From Desulfobacteraceae bacterium (GTDB lineage Bacteria > Desulfobacterota > DSM-4660 > Desulfatiglandales > Desulfatiglandaceae): a stretch of 19,795 nt of DNA. The notes under the pieces are model-generated. The model did not search any database. It was given only the letters and a program-made list of their open reading frames with translations, and was not told where the DNA came from. Positions within the stretch are counted from its first letter, which is position 1, and every line of letters begins with the position of its first letter. Positions 6,502 through 15,742 of this stretch are shown here, one piece after another. Where the stretch lies: NCBI GenBank assembly GCA_030589715.1, contig JAUUVE010000006.1:1-19795 (forward strand), written 5' to 3'. The translations under genes were made by a program, and so were the position numbers.

Positions 6502-8208
6502 TCACACCGCCCTAATCTGGGCCAGGAGTTGCTGGGGCTTGAATCCTCTGAGCAAGGCACTCTCGGAAGGGCATGTGGCTGCACAACAACCGCAGCCCTT
6601 GCAAAGGATCATGTTTACCTGGCAGATCCCTTTCTCTGGTATGTAATCTATGGCACCATAGGGACACATATCCAGGCACCCCAGACATCCCACGCAGGTC
6701 TCCGGGTTGATTTCAGCAACAAGGGCGCTGGTTATCAGCTTGTCCTTAAAAAGGATAGTTGCAACTCTGGATGCGACCCCTAAACCTTGAGACTGGGCCT
6801 CCACCACGGTAGCGGGATAACGTGCCGAGCCACACACAAAAACCCCGTCCGTTGCAAAATCCAGCGGCCTCAACTTGGCATGGGCCTCTAAGAAAAACTG
6901 GTTCTGGTCCACCGGTATCCTCATGAGTCGTGAAAGGCTCACGGCATCTTGACGAGCTACCAACGGGGTAGATAGGACCACAAGGTCACATGGGAGTTCG
7001 CGCGTCTCCCCCATCAGGGGTTGATAAAAGCGCACCAGGCCATCCTCGACCTCTGGTGGTTGATCAGTGTCGTATACATCAAATCTGACCCCACTGCCCC
7101 GGGCATCACTTAGCATCCGCTCCTTTTCGGTCCCATACATCTGCATGTCCCTATAGAGGATCTCGATCTGGGCATCAGGGTTCTGCTCTTTGATAAAGAG
7201 GGCGTTCTTGACGGCGATCATACAGCAGATCCTCGAGCAGTATTCCCTTTCCGGAGAACGTGCCCCAACACACTGGATCATCACCACCCGCTTGGGAATC
7301 GCTCGCCCGCTAACCAGTTGCTCTTCCAGTTCCATCTGTGTAATGACGCCCTTACCATCGTAATGGTAAAGTCCATCAGGTCTAAAGGGGACAGCCCCCG
7401 TGGCAACAACGATGCAGCCCACCTCTTCCTGAACCTGTTCTCCCTCCGCAGGACGAATGGTAATTTCATAATTCCCGATATATCCCCTTACGGCCTCTAC
7501 TTGTGAGCCCAGATAGACAGTAACATTGGATTTGGTTGTAGCCCTTTCAACGAGGTCGGATAGACGTCCGGCGGCCATTTCTCCTTCGGGTCCAATCCGG
7601 TGGAGTCGTCTTAGAAGCCCCCCAAACTCCGGCTCCCTTTCAACCATGACCACATCCAGGCCCATGTCTGCCATGGCCTCACCGGCCGATAGACCTGCCA
7701 CCCCGCCCCCTATCACGAGCACACGGGGGGTCAGCGGGGACTCGATATCTTGCTGGGGCTCCAGGGATCTCGCCTTGGCTACCCCCATCCGCACGAGATC
7801 CTTCGCCTTCAGGGTGCCCTTATCTCGTTCTTCCATATGCACCCACTAACACTGATCTCTGATATTGACCATTTCAAAGAGATATGGATTCAACCCTGCA
7901 TGGGCGCAGGAACTCTGGAAGAGCGGTTGATGCGTCCGGGGGGAGCAGGAGGCAACCACCACACGGTCTAATCTGTGCTCTTTGATGGCATCTTGAATCT
8001 CAGCGATACCTGCCTCAGAGCAGGTGTAGAGATTCTCCTTGGCATAGACAACGCCCGGGAGGGTCTCTGCATACCCTGTCACTGCCTTACAATCTATATG
8101 CCCGGCAATGTTAGAGCCGCAGTCGCAGATGAATACGCCGATCCGGATTTCTTCTCTTTTCCCTTCACTCTCAGCAATCTTCTCCTTCATGCCGGCAAAC
8201 TCCCTCAC
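6502..8208 (-). CDS. hdrA: HdrA carboxy-terminal half with in-frame TAG codon
   Basis: This frame encodes 568 residues equivalent to the second HdrA unit of the large fusion upstream. It begins with the GVFICDCGSNI domain, then SCSPRTH and NPYLFEMVNIRDQC. An FAD motif IGGGVAGLSAG and the Cys motif YCSRICCM follow, and it ends with two ferredoxin motifs (CVGCLGCLDMCP and CKGCGCCAATCP). Codon 121 is TAG (7848-7846) where the paralogue has Ser in NQCSWVH; a TCG-to-TAG change would explain it. Downstream the same frame stays open with conserved sequence (KAKDLVRMGVAKA) to TGA at 6502. GTG 7842 or ATG 7836 could restart translation, but neither has a good ribosome site. Its ATG overlaps the stop of hdrA-1N (ATGA). 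It may be a split protein, a suppressed amber, a fresh nonsense mutation, or a sequencing error. Confidence 0.85.
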
Positions 8209-9737
8209 GATGCCTTACGCATTTCAAACTCTGACAGGATCTGGGCAACCCGGGCCGCTGCGCCGCTGGCCTGTGCAACTGACTCCGGGATGTCCATAGG
8301 GCCGTAGGCACAGCCACAGGTGAAAATGCCGGGTCTGGTGGTGTCCAAGGGCTGCGACGGGTTGGTCTTTAAAAACCCAAACTCGTTGATTTTAATCCCT
8401 AAGACTTGGGTCAATTCCTTTATCCCCTTGCCAGGTGCACATGCGGTGGCCAGGACCACCATGTCAAATTCCTGGCTCTTGACTCTCCTCTCACAGGTAT
8501 CTTCATACCAGATTACAGGATTGTGGTCAGGGGCTTCGGTTATCTCTGCCACCCGTCCGCGAACGTAAGTGATCGCAGACTTGTTTCCACCCCTTACCTT
8601 GTATTCTTCAAACCCCTTTCCCACCGCTCGAATGTCCATACCAAAGATCGTGGAGGTGGTCTCCGGTTCATGCTCATGGGCGATAATGGCCTCCTTTATG
8701 GAATGCATACAACAATAGCTCGAGCAAAAGGGATAGAAACGGAAATCCCTTGAGCCGACACACTGGATAAAGGCCAACCTCTTTGCCACGGCAAAGCCCT
8801 CGGCCCTCCGTCTCAGGGCCTCAAGGGGTTCAGCAATCGCCATATGGGCCCCATATTTGGAGGCCCACTTCTTGCGATCTTCGTCGTGCCCATATTCGCC
8901 ATTCTGATATTTCTCATAAAATTCCGGGGAGGCCTCGTCATATTTTTCTTCAAACTTATCAAGGGCCCGCTGCGATCTCTTTGCCTTCTTTTCGAGCGCC
9001 TCAATATCCGCTTCAATGGCCAGATCGGATGGACGATCCAGGTGCCCGCCCGTTGGTCCGCTCGCGCTCAAGAGCCTTTCAAACTCAAGGGCCGTCACCA
9101 CATTGGCGATTTCCTTATACTGGTACTCAGGAATTATGGAAGGATCAAATACCTCGTATCCTGTTGCAGCGATAATGGCCCCAACATGGAGTTCCACGAC
9201 CCTGTCTTCCTGATCAAAGTTTATGGCATCGGCCTGGCATGTCTTTTTGCAGACACCGCACTTCTTGCCATTTAGCTGACGGCAATGGTCGGGATCTATG
9301 GTATGGGTGGAGGGTATGCCCTGTGCAAACCAGCTGTATATGGCCCTGCGGGTTCCCAACCCCTCATTAAAGGCATCAGAGACCACCGTGGGGCATTTTT
9401 CAGCACACGCCCCGCACCCGGTACACCTATCTTCCTCCACGTACCGGGCCTTTCTTCGAACCGTTACTGTAAAATCACCTGACTGGCCCTCACCCCTTTC
9501 CACGTGGGTGTAGGCCATGAGCTCAATGTTGGGATGCCGACCGACATCCAGCATCTTAGGCGAAAGGATTCAGATGGCGCAGTCATTGGTGGGAAAGGTC
9601 TTATCCAATTGTGCCATCTTCCCGCCGATACTGGGCAGTCGTTCAACCATATGGACCTTGAATCCCATCTCTCCGAGGTCCAATGATGACTGGATACCTG
9701 CAATACCTCCACCGATGACAAGTATCTCTTTATTCAC
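8205..9737 (-). CDS. hdrA: HdrA amino-terminal half, selenocysteine-containing
   Basis: This FAD/Fe-S subunit of heterodisulfide-reductase complexes is the candidate flavin bifurcation site. The start chosen is GTG 9737, seven bases after AGGAG, giving a 510-residue protein opening with NKEILVIGGGIAGIQSSLDL. TGA at 9572-9570 is residue 56 in LDKTFPTNDCAI-U-ILSPKM, where most HdrA proteins have Cys; reading through restores the family sequence. Fe-S motifs are CTGCGACAEKCP (105-115) and CX7CGVCKKTC (152-167), then PFCSSYCCMHSIKEA (about 337-350). An unusual charged, helical insertion rich in Glu/Lys occupies about 237-319. The protein lacks the GVFxCxCG domain, which is on the next gene, overlapping by ATGA. 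It is preceded by mvhD-2. Confidence 0.92.
9534..9554 (-). promoter_or_regulatory. SECIS hairpin of hdrA-1N
   Basis: The stem AUGCUG/CGGCAU (six pairs, one G-U) has loop GAUGUCGGU with GGU at its 3' side. It begins 15 bases after the UGA at 9572-9570, the same distance as in hdrA-2. Confidence 0.7.
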
Positions 9738-9827
9738 GCTTTTTCTCCTATCTCCATTGTCCATGGTCAGTTGTCGTCTTTGAACAGTCAACCCACCACT
9801 GTACACCGGCAACTGATCTCTGACCTG

Positions 9828-10247
9828 TCAAGCCGCCTCCTTGAGGGAAGAGGGTCCCAGGGCCTTGAGCTGTTCGGTAAATTCTCTGGCAACCTCGGCG
9901 AAACGAGTACCTTCAGCGGAAGAGATCCATTCCAAACGCAGCCTCGAAGGCTCGATGCCGAGCAACTCCACCAACTCCCTCGTCATGTTGAACATCTTCT
10001 CGGCCTTCACATTACCATCCTGGTAATGACAGTCTCCGATGTGTCACCCCGCCACCAACACCCCGTCGGCACCCATTTCAAATGCCCTGAGGATGAAATT
10101 GGGGTTTACCCTGCCAGAGCACATGACCCGGATAATTCGCATATTTGGCGGATATTGAAAACGGCTTACACCCGCCAAATCCGCAGCAGAATAGGCACAC
10201 CAATTGCAGGCAAATGCGATTATCTTTGGACTAAATTTTTCAGACAT
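9828..10247 (-). CDS. mvhD: MvhD-type [2Fe-2S] electron-transfer protein, one selenocysteine
   Basis: With the TGA at 10046-10044 read as Sec, the frame from ATG 10247 gives 139 residues of typical MvhD. It reads IIAFACNWCAYSAADLAGVS, then IRVMCSGRVNP, then GADGVLVAG-U-HIGDCHY (Sec68), ending in a helical tail to TAA. The usual GCHxGDCHY Cys is replaced by Sec, whereas the first CNWC Cys (Sec in mvhD-1) is retained. A 7-bp hairpin follows the TGA. An upstream in-frame ATG at 10325 would add 26 residues of low-complexity intergenic sequence, so 10247 is preferred. It sits between the HdrA-GltD fusion and hdrA-1N and probably carries electrons between the two HdrA units or from FdhA. [2Fe-2S] binding is inferred from MvhD of methanogens. 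Confidence 0.93.
10010..10028 (-). promoter_or_regulatory. SECIS hairpin of mvhD-2
   Basis: The stem CAUUACC/GGUAAUG (seven perfect pairs) has loop AGGAU. It starts 15 bases after the UGA at 10046-10044. Its position matches the second mvhD-1 SECIS. Confidence 0.7.
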
Positions 10248-10262
10248 AAAAACTCCCGTTTT

Positions 10263-10325
10263 GATCGTCGATTGTTGATTGATGATTGAAAATGGGATAG
10301 CCAATCGCCAATCATAAATCGTCAA
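10263..10325. repeat. Low-complexity ATTG/GATT repeats before mvhD-2
   Basis: The linker between copy B of the inverted repeat and mvhD-2 is built from degenerate GATTG, AATCG and CAATC units in both orientations. Similar short tandem units occur in other gaps of this operon (ATTCAATATTCAAT near 5963-5977, GTATCGAGTATCGAG near 6483-6497). No function is evident. Confidence 0.45.
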
Positions 10326-10368
10326 TTTTACCCCATGAAATGCCTTTTCTTTTCTATTTCACCGGGGC
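10322..10368. repeat. Intergenic REP-like inverted repeat, copy B
   Basis: Arms CCCCATGAAAT (10331-10341) and ATTTCACCGGGG (10356-10367) form an imperfect hairpin. The outer bases and the adjoining TCAATTTTA match copy A at 5972-6015. It lies in the short gap between the hdrA-2 stop and mvhD-2. Confidence 0.6.
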
Positions 10369-10369
10369 A

Positions 10370-13300
10370 TCAATCCAAGGCTGCCTCCACCATGGGCAGC
10401 AGCTCGTTATCGGTGAAATGGTGAGCGGCTGCGGCCCCAGTGGGGCAGATTGCAGAACAGGCACCACAGCCCTTGCAGACCACCTGATTTACCTCACAGA
10501 TTGTACGGTCTTCCAAATACCTGATGGCCTGGTATGGGCAGGCCTCCAAGCATTGTTGGCAACCTCTGCATAATTGTTGGTCTATCTGGGAGACGATTGC
10601 ATTGCCGAACACCTTATCCTTGGATAAAAGTGTCACGGCACGGGAAGCCGCTCCCAGGCCTTGAGCGACAGCCTCATCAACAGGCTTTGGGGAATGGGCC
10701 AGACCGCAAACAAAGACCCCGTCCGTAGAAAAATCCATGGGACGGAGCTTGACATGTGCCTCTGTAAAAAAGCCGTCGTCATTTACCGGTACCTTGAATA
10801 GTTGGACTATGGGATTTTCTTTGGGCGGTACAATAGCCGTGGCGAGAATCAACATGTCCGGCCGAATCTCCATCTCACGTTGAAGGACATAGTTGGTGAA
10901 CCGGACCTCAAGATCACTCTCGTCCCTTTCCACCCTCAATTCTTTATCAAAGTCATAACGGATAAAGACAATCCCTTTGTCTCTTGCCTCGCGGTATAGC
11001 TCTTCCCGCAACCCATAGGTGCGCATATCCCTGTAAATAACAAAAACATCCCTCTCAGGCTTGATTTCTTTTAATTTGAGGGCGCTCTTTACCGAGTGAG
11101 TGCAGCACACTTTAGAGCAATAAGGCCTTTCTTTGATCCGTGAACCAACACATTGTATAAAGACCGCCGAGTTTATCTTATCCAGAGACGGGTCACTCTC
11201 TATAAACCTCCGATCTAACTCCAGACCTGTCAGAACGCGTGGATCCTCTCCATAAAGATATTGATTTGGTTTGAACTCCGAGGCACCCGTGGCAATAATG
11301 GCCACTCCGTGCTCCAGCACCTGCTCTTTTCCCGCTGTTTCGATGGTGGATTTAAAATTACCTACAAACCCATCCACATGTTTTAATTCAGTGCTTAAAA
11401 AAACATCAATGTTTTCATTTGATTCAACGTCTTGAATGAGCGTGGCAAGGTTTTCCTGAACATCCTCGCCCTGCCAGGTTTCAAAAAGGTTCATGGCCTG
11501 TCCGCCCAAGGCATCACTCTTTTCAACGAGATAGGTATGGTATCCCTGTTCTGCCAGATTCTTGGCAGTAGTCATTCCGGAAAGGCCACCACCTATTACC
11601 ATGGCAGATTGGTTCATTTCTATTACAGGCTCAGCCAAAGGCTCTAATAGGGCCACTTTGGATACAGCCATGCGTACCAGATCTTTGGCCTTTTTTGTGG
11701 CTGCCTTTGCCTCACCACTATGTACCCAGGAACATTGATTCCGTATATTGGCCATTTCGAAGAGATATTTATTTATGCCCGCATTGACCACCGTTTCCTG
11801 AAAGAGCTCTTCGTGGGTGCGTGGGCTACAGGCGGCCACAACAACCCGGTTTAACCTCTGCTCTCTGATGACCTGAGTTATCTTCTCTTGAGTGTCCTGG
11901 GAGCAGGTAAAGAGATTACCCTCGACAAAGACCACACCAGGCAATTTTCGGCCATATTCGACAACAGCAGGAACATCGACAATTCCGCCTATATTGGTCC
12001 CGCAATTACAGACAAACAACCCTATCCGGGGGGATTCACCTCGCACATCGATTTCGTCAGGCGTTTCTTTTGTCCGTGTCATGGTCCCACGGGCATCAGC
12101 TAAGGTGCTCTCCACCGCCGCGGCACAGGCACTCGATTCCATGACCGATTGCGGAATGTCCTTTGGCCCCTGGAAGGCGCCGCAGGCAAAGATGCCGGCT
12201 CTGGAGGTCCCAACGGGTTCAAAGCTGCCTGCAGAGCAAAAACGATGCGTGTCAAGGTCAACACCCAATCTGGAGGCCAGATCCACTGCTTCCCCGGACG
12301 CATCAAGCCCGACGGATAAGACCGCCATATCAAACTCTTCTTCGACCCGTTTGCCTACCTCATCCGTATAGCGTATCAGCAGATTTCCCGTATCATCTAC
12401 CGGGACAATCTTGGCTATCCTGGATTTTACAAAACGGACCCCTGCTTCCTCCTTGGCACGGTCATAATATCTCTCAAAGTCTTTACCATGGGTTCGGATA
12501 TCAATGTAAAATATGGCCGTATCAAGTGAGTCCTTTATATGCTCTTTGGCCACAATCGCTTCCTTTATGGCATACATACAGCAGACAGAGGAGCAATATG
12601 TGTTATCGCACCGATTAATATCTCTTGAACCAATACACTGAAGCCAGGCTATTTTCTTGGGTTCCAGTCCGTCCGAAGGCCGCTGGAGATGACCTTGATA
12701 GGGGCCTGTAGCGCTTAAGATACGCTCAAACTCCATGCTGGTTAGCACATTGGGGTGGCTTGAATAGTTATAGGTTTCAAATCTTGAAGGATCAAAGGGT
12801 TGGAACCCTGGAGCGAGTATGACGGAACCGACATCAATAGATAGGATTTGTTCCTGCTGGGCGTGTGTTTCATAGGTGACGGCCTGAGCCTTACAGACGT
12901 CCACACATTGATAGCACTCGCAACAACCCCCACAATTGATGCAACGGGCTGCCTCCTCCTGGGCGGCCTCTTCACTTACCGGTAGTTTAATCTCCTCAAA
13001 TCCGGAAAGCCTTTCTTTTACGGGTAGGGTAGAAACGACCAGACGCTTCTTGACAGGTTCATCTTCTTGAATATCTATCCAGTTTTCACTTATGGGAGGT
13101 TCCTCTATCCACTCGGTAGGCAGTTCCTCCCCTCGCAGATACTTGGCCATGTAATGAGCTGCCCTTTTCCCAGCCTCGACCGCTTCAATGACCGTGGCCG
13201 AGCCGGTAATCACATCACCACCGGCAAAGATTCCCGGCTTATTGGTTTGAAGCGTCTCGGGGTTGACCACCAGGAGGTTCCACTTAGACACTTCCAGCCC

Positions 13301-14803
13301 GGAATCTGTCCCTAAGAAATCGAGATACGGTTCCTGTCCGACGGCTGGTAAAACAAAATCCGCTTTAATGAAGAATTCGGAGCCCTCAATGGGAATGGGC
13401 TTGCGCCTTCCCGTGGTATCCGGGTCGGTCAGGCGAGTCCTGATGCATTCAATACCACTAACCTTCCCATTTTCAACGGCAATCCCCTTGGGAGCCACCA
13501 AGAAGTGAATCTTTACTCCTTCCTTTTTAGCCTCTTCCATTTCCTCGGGTTCCGCTAACATCTCCACTCGGGAACGGCGGTATATAATGTGGACTTCGTC
13601 CGCCCCGAGACGGAGTGCCACCCTGGCCCCATCCAATGCGGAATGTCCCCCGCCAATAATGACCCCTTTACCCTCTGCCTTTTTGACCTTTCCAAGGTGG
13701 ACATCCCTCAGAAAATCGGCAACTTCAGTGATGCCCTGCGCGTCTTCACCATGTATTCCAAGCTTCAGTCCTTTCCAGGTACCTGTGGCGATAAAGATCG
13801 CCTTGGCCCCGTGTACCTGGAGTTCCTCAATAGTGAGATCCTTTCCGATGGCCGTATTTGTATAAATCTCTATTCCATACCGTTTGAGGTTATTGATCTC
13901 GGCATCCAATACAGAACGCGGCAGCCGATGTTCGGGGATACCATAACGCATCATTCCCCCTGGCTCCGGCATGGCCTCATAGACGCTGACTTTATAGCCA
14001 TCTAGGGCCAAAAAATATGCAACAGTGAGACCCGCAGGGCCCGAGCCGATGATGGCCACCTTCTCATCACGAGGCATTATTTCAGGAACCGGGATGTCGC
14101 TGAGGCCGACATGATCTGCGGCTATCCGCTTTAGTTCCATGATGGAAATGGCCTCATCCACCTCAAGACGACGACAGCTTTTTTCACATCGATGTGTGCA
14201 AATGCGGCCGAGAACGCCGGGGAAAGGGAGATCTTTCATGATGATTTCGACGGCTTCCCTGTATTTTCCCTCCTTGACCATCTGGACATACCCTTGAACA
14301 TTCAGTTGAGCCGGGCATGCCAGCCTGCAGGGGGCCTTATCCAGTTTTTCTATGGCAAAGCCCCCGGGAATAGCCTGCGCGTAAGGTTTGTAAGTGGCCT
14401 TCCGGTTTACCAATTCCATGTCATATTCGCTGGCCCTCAAAACAGGGCAGGCCTCCGCACAATCAGCACAGGCAGTGCATGCATCAGGATCAATATAACG
14501 CGGGGTTTTGCTGAGGGTGACTCTAAAGTTTCCCTGCTCGCCATCTATTTTTTGAACATTTGAGCAAGTATGGAACTCGATGTTGATATGCCGGCCGACC
14601 TCGACCAGTTTCGGAGAGATAATTCACATGGCGCAATCATTTGTGGGAAAGGTCTTGTCCAATTGAGACATTACCCCACCAATGGCCGGAGATTTTTCGA
14701 CGAGATGGACATAAAACCCGGAATTAGCCAAATCAAGGGCCGCCTGCATCCCGGCAATACCCCCGCCTACCACCATTACTGAGCCAATTTTGTTCTGTGC
14801 CAT
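10370..14803 (-). CDS. HdrA-GltD-HdrA fusion flavoprotein, selenocysteine-containing
   Basis: This 1477-residue cytoplasmic protein starts at ATG 14803 (AQNKIGSVMVVGGGIAGMQA). TGA at 14626-14624 is residue 60 in TNDCAM-U-IISPKL, the HdrA active-region Cys position. A ferredoxin motif follows (Cys109-119). Residues about 155-550 form a GltD/NfnB-like module: APCRLACP and CTHRCEKSC cluster ligands, FAD motif GSGPAG (253-258), NAD(P) motif IIGGGHSALDGAR (382-394) and the closing GIFAGGDVITG. Then come CINCGGCCECYQCVDVC (621-637) and YCSSVCCM (about 737). A complete second HdrA-like unit begins with GLFVCNCGTNI (about 929-939), CSPRTH and QCSWVH, with FAD motif GGGLSG near 1071 and two carboxy-terminal [4Fe-4S] motifs (1412-1453). 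It probably offers two HdrA flavins plus an NAD(P)H site. BamE-like proteins are the nearest alternative relatives. Confidence 0.92.
14591..14608 (-). promoter_or_regulatory. SECIS hairpin of the HdrA-GltD fusion gene
   Basis: The stem CUGGUC/GGCCGG (six pairs, two G-U) has a six-base loop GAGGUC containing GGUC. It starts 15 bases after the UGA at 14626-14624. Confidence 0.75.
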
Positions 14804-14851
14804 CTTTTTTATACCTTGTTCTACCTTAAAAGAATCCGTGTTATGGGTATC

Positions 14852-15742
14852 TTACGTTTGTGCAATTTTTGGTATGATAAAATAATCCTCAATGATACCG
14901 ACAGGCAACTGATGCATGGTCAACCCAAGGGATTCCCCATCCATGCCCATACACAGCCCAAGAAGCTGCGGATAGAGAAGCGAAGAAAGATGATGGTTTG
15001 TACCTCGGGTGGATAGGATCATCTTTTGCACTGTATCGAACTGCATCTGACAGTATGGACAGGCGGTGCAGAGGTAATGGGCACCGGATTTCTTTGCGTC
15101 CATTAGTTTCTTTTCAGTTAAATCCATTGATAGATTATCATTTATTCCCCACACGGGGGCACCGCAGCATTCGAGCTTCCTCTCCCAATATATGCTCTGG
15201 GCGCCGGTGACCTCCACAAGTTGATCAAATATGGATGGTGCCACAGGATCATCGAATTGAACGATCTGGCTCGGCCTGAGCACGTGGCAGCCGTAATGGG
15301 TAGCAATTTTAAGACCTTCAAAGGTCCTTTCTATCTTTTCCTTGATAGCTTCGATACCCACTTCATGATAGAGAACGGAAAGGAGATGCTTTACTTCAAT
15401 CTCACCATCATATTTCAACCCTTCTCTATGGAGGATACTGTTGATTTCCTTACGTAACGAATCATCTTTTTTCAAGAGATGGTCTACCTTCTTGAGGCTG
15501 CCGAAGCAGCATTTGCAGAGAGTTATCACATTCAGGTTCTCCTTTGCAGCCAGAGCCAGGTTTCTGGCTGAAGAGAGAAGAAAAGTTCTAAAATCAAGAT
15601 TTCGAACGGGGTATCCGCAACAATTAAACTCCTTGATATCCACCAATCCCACGCCGAGTTTCCCTAAAACCGCCCTTGCTGAGGATTCATACAGGGTAAG
15701 ACGGGCTGGGATGTTACAACCGAGAAATAGGGCAAATTTCAT
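14852..15742 (-). CDS. hdrB: HdrB-like CCG-domain subunit
   Basis: This 296-residue soluble protein has two CCG domains, the fold that binds the noncubane [4Fe-4S] clusters at which HdrB reduces disulfides. The first is Cys9, FNCCGYP (Cys41-42) and CKCC (76-79). The second is GCH (Cys152), LECCGAP (192-193) and CTACPYC (225-231). Both are intact, so a catalytic rather than purely structural role is likely. The physiological substrate in bacteria is unknown; a heterodisulfide, another disulfide or a bound redox partner are possible. Its ATG overlaps the stop of the membrane subunit (ATGA at 15742-15739), implying tight coupling. The HdrA fusion follows after 48 bp. HdrC, its normal partner, appears to be fused into the membrane subunit. 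Confidence 0.93.
   Translation of the reverse strand: MKFALFLGCNIPARLTLYESSARAVLGKLGVGLVDIKEFNCCGYPVRNLDFRTFLLSSARNLALAAKENLNVITLCKCCFGSLKKVDHLLKKDDSLRKEINSILHREGLKYDGEIEVKHLLSVLYHEVGIEAIKEKIERTFEGLKIATHYGCHVLRPSQIVQFDDPVAPSIFDQLVEVTGAQSIYWERKLECCGAPVWGINDNLSMDLTEKKLMDAKKSGAHYLCTACPYCQMQFDTVQKMILSTRGTNHHLSSLLYPQLLGLCMGMDGESLGLTMHQLPVGIIEDYFIIPKIAQT

Noticed and set aside
7846..7848. TAG as pyrrolysine
   Set aside because: The position is a serine in the paralogue, not an active-site Lys-like residue, and no pyl gene is visible in the window; a C-to-A point change is simpler.
10248..10325. Longer amino terminus for mvhD-2 from ATG 10325
   Set aside because: The extra 26 codons fall in low-complexity repeat DNA and do not match MvhD, whose conserved sequence begins after ATG 10247.
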